From: Homarus americanus
Taxonomy: Eukaryota; Arthropoda; Malacostraca; Decapoda; Nephropidae
DNA length: 64,000 nucleotides
Assembly (NCBI RefSeq): GCF_018991925.1
Contig: NW_024735554.1
Coordinates: forward strand, 3,365,670 to 3,429,669
Reading direction: 5' to 3'
Position numbers and translations under genes: made by a program. Every line of letters starts with the position of its first letter. The stretch's first letter is position 1. Below are positions 60,440 to 64,000 of this stretch, in pieces. The notes beneath the pieces were generated by a model. That model was not told where the DNA came from. It saw nothing but the letters and a program-made list of their open reading frames with translations, and did no database searches.

Positions 60440-61575
60440 GAGGGAGAAGGGAAGTGTAGGATGATGGAGGGAGAGTAGTGAAGATGATGGAAGGAGAGGA
60501 GGATGATGGAGGGAGAGTAGTGGGAGGATGATGGAGGGAGAGGAGGATGATGGAGGGAGAGGGAGGATGATGGAGGGAGAGTAGTGAGGATGATGGAGGA
60601 GAGTAGTGAAGATGATGGAGGGAGAGGAGGAGGATGGAGGGAGGGAGGATGATGGAGGGAGAGTAGTGAAGATGATGGAGGGAGAGGAGGAGGATGGAGG
60701 GAGGGAGGATGATGGAGGGAGAGAGGAAGATGATGGAGGGAGAGGAGGAGGATGGAGGGAGGGGAGGATGATGGAGGGAGAGTAGTGAAGATGATGGAGG
60801 GAGAGGAGGAGGATGGAGGAGAGGAGGATGATGGAGGGAGAGTAGTGAGGATGATGGAGGAGAGTAGTGAAGATGATGGAGGGAGAGGAGGAGGATGGAG
60901 GGAGGGAGGATGATGGAGGGAGAGGTGAAGATGATGGAGGGGAGAGGAGGGAGATGAGGGAGGGGAGGATGATGGAGGGAGAGTAGTGAAGATGATGGAG
61001 GGAGAGGAGGAGGATGGAGGGAGGGGAGGATGATGGAGGGAGAGTAGTGAGGATGATGGAGGAGAGAGGTGAGGATGATGGAGGGAGAGGAGGAGGATGG
61101 AGGGAGGGGAGGATGATGGAGGAGAGTAGTGAAGATGATGGAGGGAGAGGAGGAGGATGGAGGGAGGGGAGGATGGAGGGAGAGTAGTGAAGATGATGGA
61201 GGAGAGGAGGAGGATGGAGGGAGGGAGGATGATGGAGGGAGAGAAAGGAAGATGATGGAGGGAGAGGAGGAGGATGGAGGGAGGGAGGATGATGGAGGGA
61301 GAGTAGTGAGGATGATGGAGGGAGAGAGGAGATGATGGAGGGAGGGGAGGATGATGGAGGAGGGGAGGATGATGGAGGAGGGGAGGATGATGGAGGGAGA
61401 GTAAAGAGGATGATGGAGGGAGAGTAGTGAGGATGATGGAGGAGAGAGGAGGATGATGGAGGGAGGGGAGGATGATGGAGGGAGGGGAGGATGATGGAGG
61501 GAGAGAAGGAGGATGATGGAGGGAGAGTAGTGAGGATGATGGAGGGAGAGGAGGATGATGGAGGGAGAGAAGTGA
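60440..61575. repeat. Purine-rich minisatellite (GATGATGGAGGGAGAG)
   Basis: More than 1.1 kb, almost only G, A and T on the plus strand. Units GGATGATGGAGGGAGAG(TAGTGA) vary in length, with longer blocks repeated (higher order). The Pro/Ser/His-rich 395-codon minus-strand frame is an artefact. Confidence 0.95.
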
Positions 61576-62094
61576 GGAGGAAGGAAGCGGAAGTGTTCAT
61601 TATTGATAAAGCGAAGGACATAAAGGATCTATCAGTGGAAACATGAGAAGGACACTCAGCAGTGGCGGCCGTCTAGCACTCCCTCCTTCAGGCCAGGGGA
61701 GAGTGGAGGCGAGGCAGAAGGTGGTGGGCGGTGATGAAGCGAAGGGCAGAGACACCAAGAAAGGGAGTGAAAACAGGGAGGAGGAGGTAAGGGTGGGTCA
61801 GGGGTGGGGGAGGTAGGAAGGAGGTAGGGGTGTGGGAGGTAGGGAGGGGGGAGAAGTAAAGTAGGTGGGTGTGGGTGGAGAGAGGTGGGAAGGAGGTGAG
61901 GATGACACCCACTTTCCCTTTTGGCATGTGTTGCTATGTTGATGCCCTCCCGCCCCTTGGAAGGTGGGCAGGGGAGGGGCATGGGGTGTAGGGAAGGGAA
62001 GGAAATGGAGGGAAGCTAAGGGGTGGAAGGAAATGGAGGGGTCTTTTTTTCCCTCGCTGCATGCATAAGTAATTGTCTTTATATGTTGGGTGCT
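61576..62094. other. Unique to G-rich sequence
   Basis: GGTGGGAGG-type low complexity at 61780-61900; otherwise nothing recognised. Confidence 0.5.
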
Positions 62095-63312
62095 TGTGTG
62101 GGTGTACCGGTGAGTGAGGTGTGGGTGTACCGGTGAGGGAGGTGGGTGTACCGGAGGTGGGTGTACCGGTGAGGGAGGTGGGTCTACAGATGAGGTGGGT
62201 GTACCGGTGAGGGAGGTGGTACCGGTGAGGGAGGTGGGTGTACCGGTGAGGGAGGTGGGTGTACCGGTGAGGGAGGTGGGTGTACCGGTGGGAGGGAGGT
62301 GGGTGTACCGGTGAGGGAGGTGGGTGATGGTGAGTGAGGTGGGTGTACCGGTGAGTGAGGTGGGTGTACCGGTGAGGGAGGTGGGTGTACTGGTGAGTGA
62401 GGTGGGTGTACCGTGAGGGAGGTGGGTGTACCGGTGAGTGAGGTGGGTACCGGTGAGGGAGGTGGGTGTACCGGTGAGTGAGGTGGGTGTACTGGTGAGT
62501 GAGGTGGGTGTGGCCGGTGAAGGAGGTGGGTGTACCGGTGAGGGAGGTGGGTGTACCGGTGAGGGAGGTGGGTGTACCAGTGAGGGAGGTGGTGTACCGG
62601 TGAGTGAGGTGGGTGTACTGGTGAGTGAGGTGGGTGTACCGGTGAGTGAGGTGGGTGTACCGGTGAGGGAGGTGGGTGTACTGGTGAGTGAGGTGGGTGT
62701 ACCGGTGAGGGAGGTGGGTGTACCGGTGAGTGAGGTGGGTGTACCGGTGAGTGAGGTGGGTGAACCGGTGAGGGAGGTGGGTGTACCGGTGAGGGAGGTG
62801 GGTGTACCGTGAGGGAGGTGGTGTACTGGTGAGTGAGGTGGGTGTGCCGGTGGGGAGGTGGGTACCGGTGAGGGAGGTGGGTGTACTGTGAGGGAGGTGG
62901 GTGTACTGGTGAGGAGGTGGGTGTACCGGTGGGGGAGGTGGGTACCGGTGAGGAGGTGGGTGTACCGGTGAGTGAGGTGGGTGTACTGTGAGTGAGGTGG
63001 GTGTACTGGGTGAGGGAGGTGGGTGTACCGGTGAGGGAGGTGGGTGTACTGGTGAGTGAGGTGGGTGTACCGGTGAGGGAGGTGGGTGTACCGGTGAGTG
63101 AGGTGGGTGTACTGGAGGAGGGAGGTGGGTGTACCAGTGAGTGAGGTGGGTGTACCGGTGGAGGGAGGTGGGTGTACCGGTGAGTGAGGTGGGTGTACCG
63201 GTGAGGAGGTGGGGTGTACCGGTGAGGGAGGTGGGTGTACCGGTGAGGGAGGTGGGTGTACCGGTGAGGGAGGTGGGTGTACCGGTGAGGGAGGTGGGTG
63301 TACTGGTAGGAG
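62095..63312. repeat. 21-bp minisatellite (GTGAGGGAGGTGGGTGTACC)
   Basis: About 57 copies of a 21-bp unit (GGTGAG(G/T)GAGGTGGGTGTAC(C/T)). Two unit types differ by GAGGGAG or GAGTGAG. The 464- and 379-codon minus-strand Thr/Pro/His-rich frames are artefacts. Confidence 0.98.
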
Positions 63313-63396
63313 GGAGCTGACAAGACATCTGTAGCTACTTGGTCTATACAGGTGAGGAAGTCCCTTTGCTTTTATAATTGTCTCGATCAGTACGTT

Positions 63397-63489
63397 GTGT
63401 GTGTATGTATGTAATGTATGTATGTATGTGGTATATGTATGTACTTTGTGTGTGTATGTGTGTGTGTGTGTGTATATGTATGTATGTGG

Positions 63490-63521
<32 letters not shown>

Positions 63522-63616
63522 TGTATGTATGTATGTATGTGTGTATGTATGTATGTATGTATGTATGTATGTATGTATGTGTGTATGTATGTATGTATGT
63601 ATGTATGTATGTATGA
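63397..63616. repeat. (TATG)n microsatellite
   Basis: About 220 bp of TATG/GTGT repeat. Confidence 0.97.
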
Positions 63617-63799
63617 ATATATGAAAGTTCAACTATAGAGATGTGTTCCGTAAAGGTACTTACTTAAAAATCCAGTCAAGTCCACATTATTATAATAGCA
63701 CTGCTGTTTCCTAATGACCTTTAACACTAATGATAGTTAAATAGTGTCCAGGTGTAGACAAATCAGGTGGGGTGGTGCCGTAATTGGTCTATACGGTGA

Positions 63800-63955
63800 T
63801 TAGTGAGTGTCATATATCACTAATAGATCCACACACGACCAATCACTATCACTAATAGATCCACACACCTGTATCAATCACTATCACCGATAGATCCACA
63901 CACCTGAACCAATCACTATCACCAATAGATCCACACACCTGAACCAATCACCAAT
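63800..63955. repeat. 35-bp tandem repeat
   Basis: About four copies with core TAGATCCACACACCTGAACC and CAATCACTATCACC. The array continues toward the window end. Confidence 0.85.
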
Positions 63956-64000
63956 TTCAACATTTTCTATGAATCATAAGAGGTGGAGGGATATATATAT

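Noticed and set aside
61934..63328. 464-codon minus-strand Thr/Pro/His frame
   Set aside because: Seven-residue period from the 21-bp array; overlapping frames give equivalent strings.

Overview
The window looks like a gene-poor, repeat-dominated piece of an arthropod nuclear genome. A decapod crustacean is my inference. The grounds are: multiple tracts of TTAGG, the canonical arthropod telomere repeat; several eukaryotic non-LTR retrotransposon (LINE) fragments; hAT-type and TA-flanked (Tc1/mariner-type) transposon remnants; and a very high density of (CA)n, (CT)n, (AT)n, (TATG)n and long minisatellite arrays. I see no bacterial operon, rRNA, tRNA, CRISPR array or complete host gene. Species cannot be determined from this sequence alone.

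Layout. 1-8.5 kb is the least repetitive part. It holds a hAT-like MITE (13-338), the only plausible host exon (2977-3078, 34 codons ending at a GTAAGT donor), a long foldback element (3569-3885) and a retroelement tail with an (AAT)n tract near 5.2 kb. 8.5-13.5 kb alternates minisatellites with two MITEs, one of which has had its right end tandemly amplified. 13.5-20 kb is mostly unrecognised sequence with microsatellites and an RT relic (17.7 kb). 20.1-21.0 kb is an RTE-like LINE fragment carrying a ten-copy in-frame 36-bp expansion. Two large minisatellites follow (21.3-23.2 kb). 26.06-26.88 kb is a hAT/Charlie-like deletion derivative with TIRs and a recognisable 8-bp target duplication. 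28.9-29.1 kb is another TA-flanked MITE. 31.0-31.9 kb holds two LINE 3' ends.

32.5-39.9 kb is dominated by minisatellites, including a 1.5-kb C-rich/G-rich array (38.3-39.86 kb). 41.2-41.7 kb is a CR1-like LINE 3' end. 46.96-48.15 kb is a minus-strand LINE with an RNase H domain, 5'-truncated exactly against TTAGG repeats. 52.4-63.9 kb is almost continuous tandem repeat, headed by a 4-kb 27-bp array (53.4-57.4 kb).

Most long open frames here are artefacts of tandem repeats. Where the unit length is a multiple of three (21, 27, 36 bp), stop-free frames run through the array on one or both strands. By my rough boundaries, minisatellites alone cover about 15 kb (nearly a quarter) of the window. 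The coding that can be defended is retrotransposon or transposon coding, plus one possible host first exon. I did not find a convincing new multi-gene system. The most interesting signals are repeat biology: a LINE 3' hairpin that appears conserved by compensatory change, a minisatellite grown in frame inside a reverse transcriptase, a satellite seeded from a MITE terminus, and a LINE/telomere-repeat junction.
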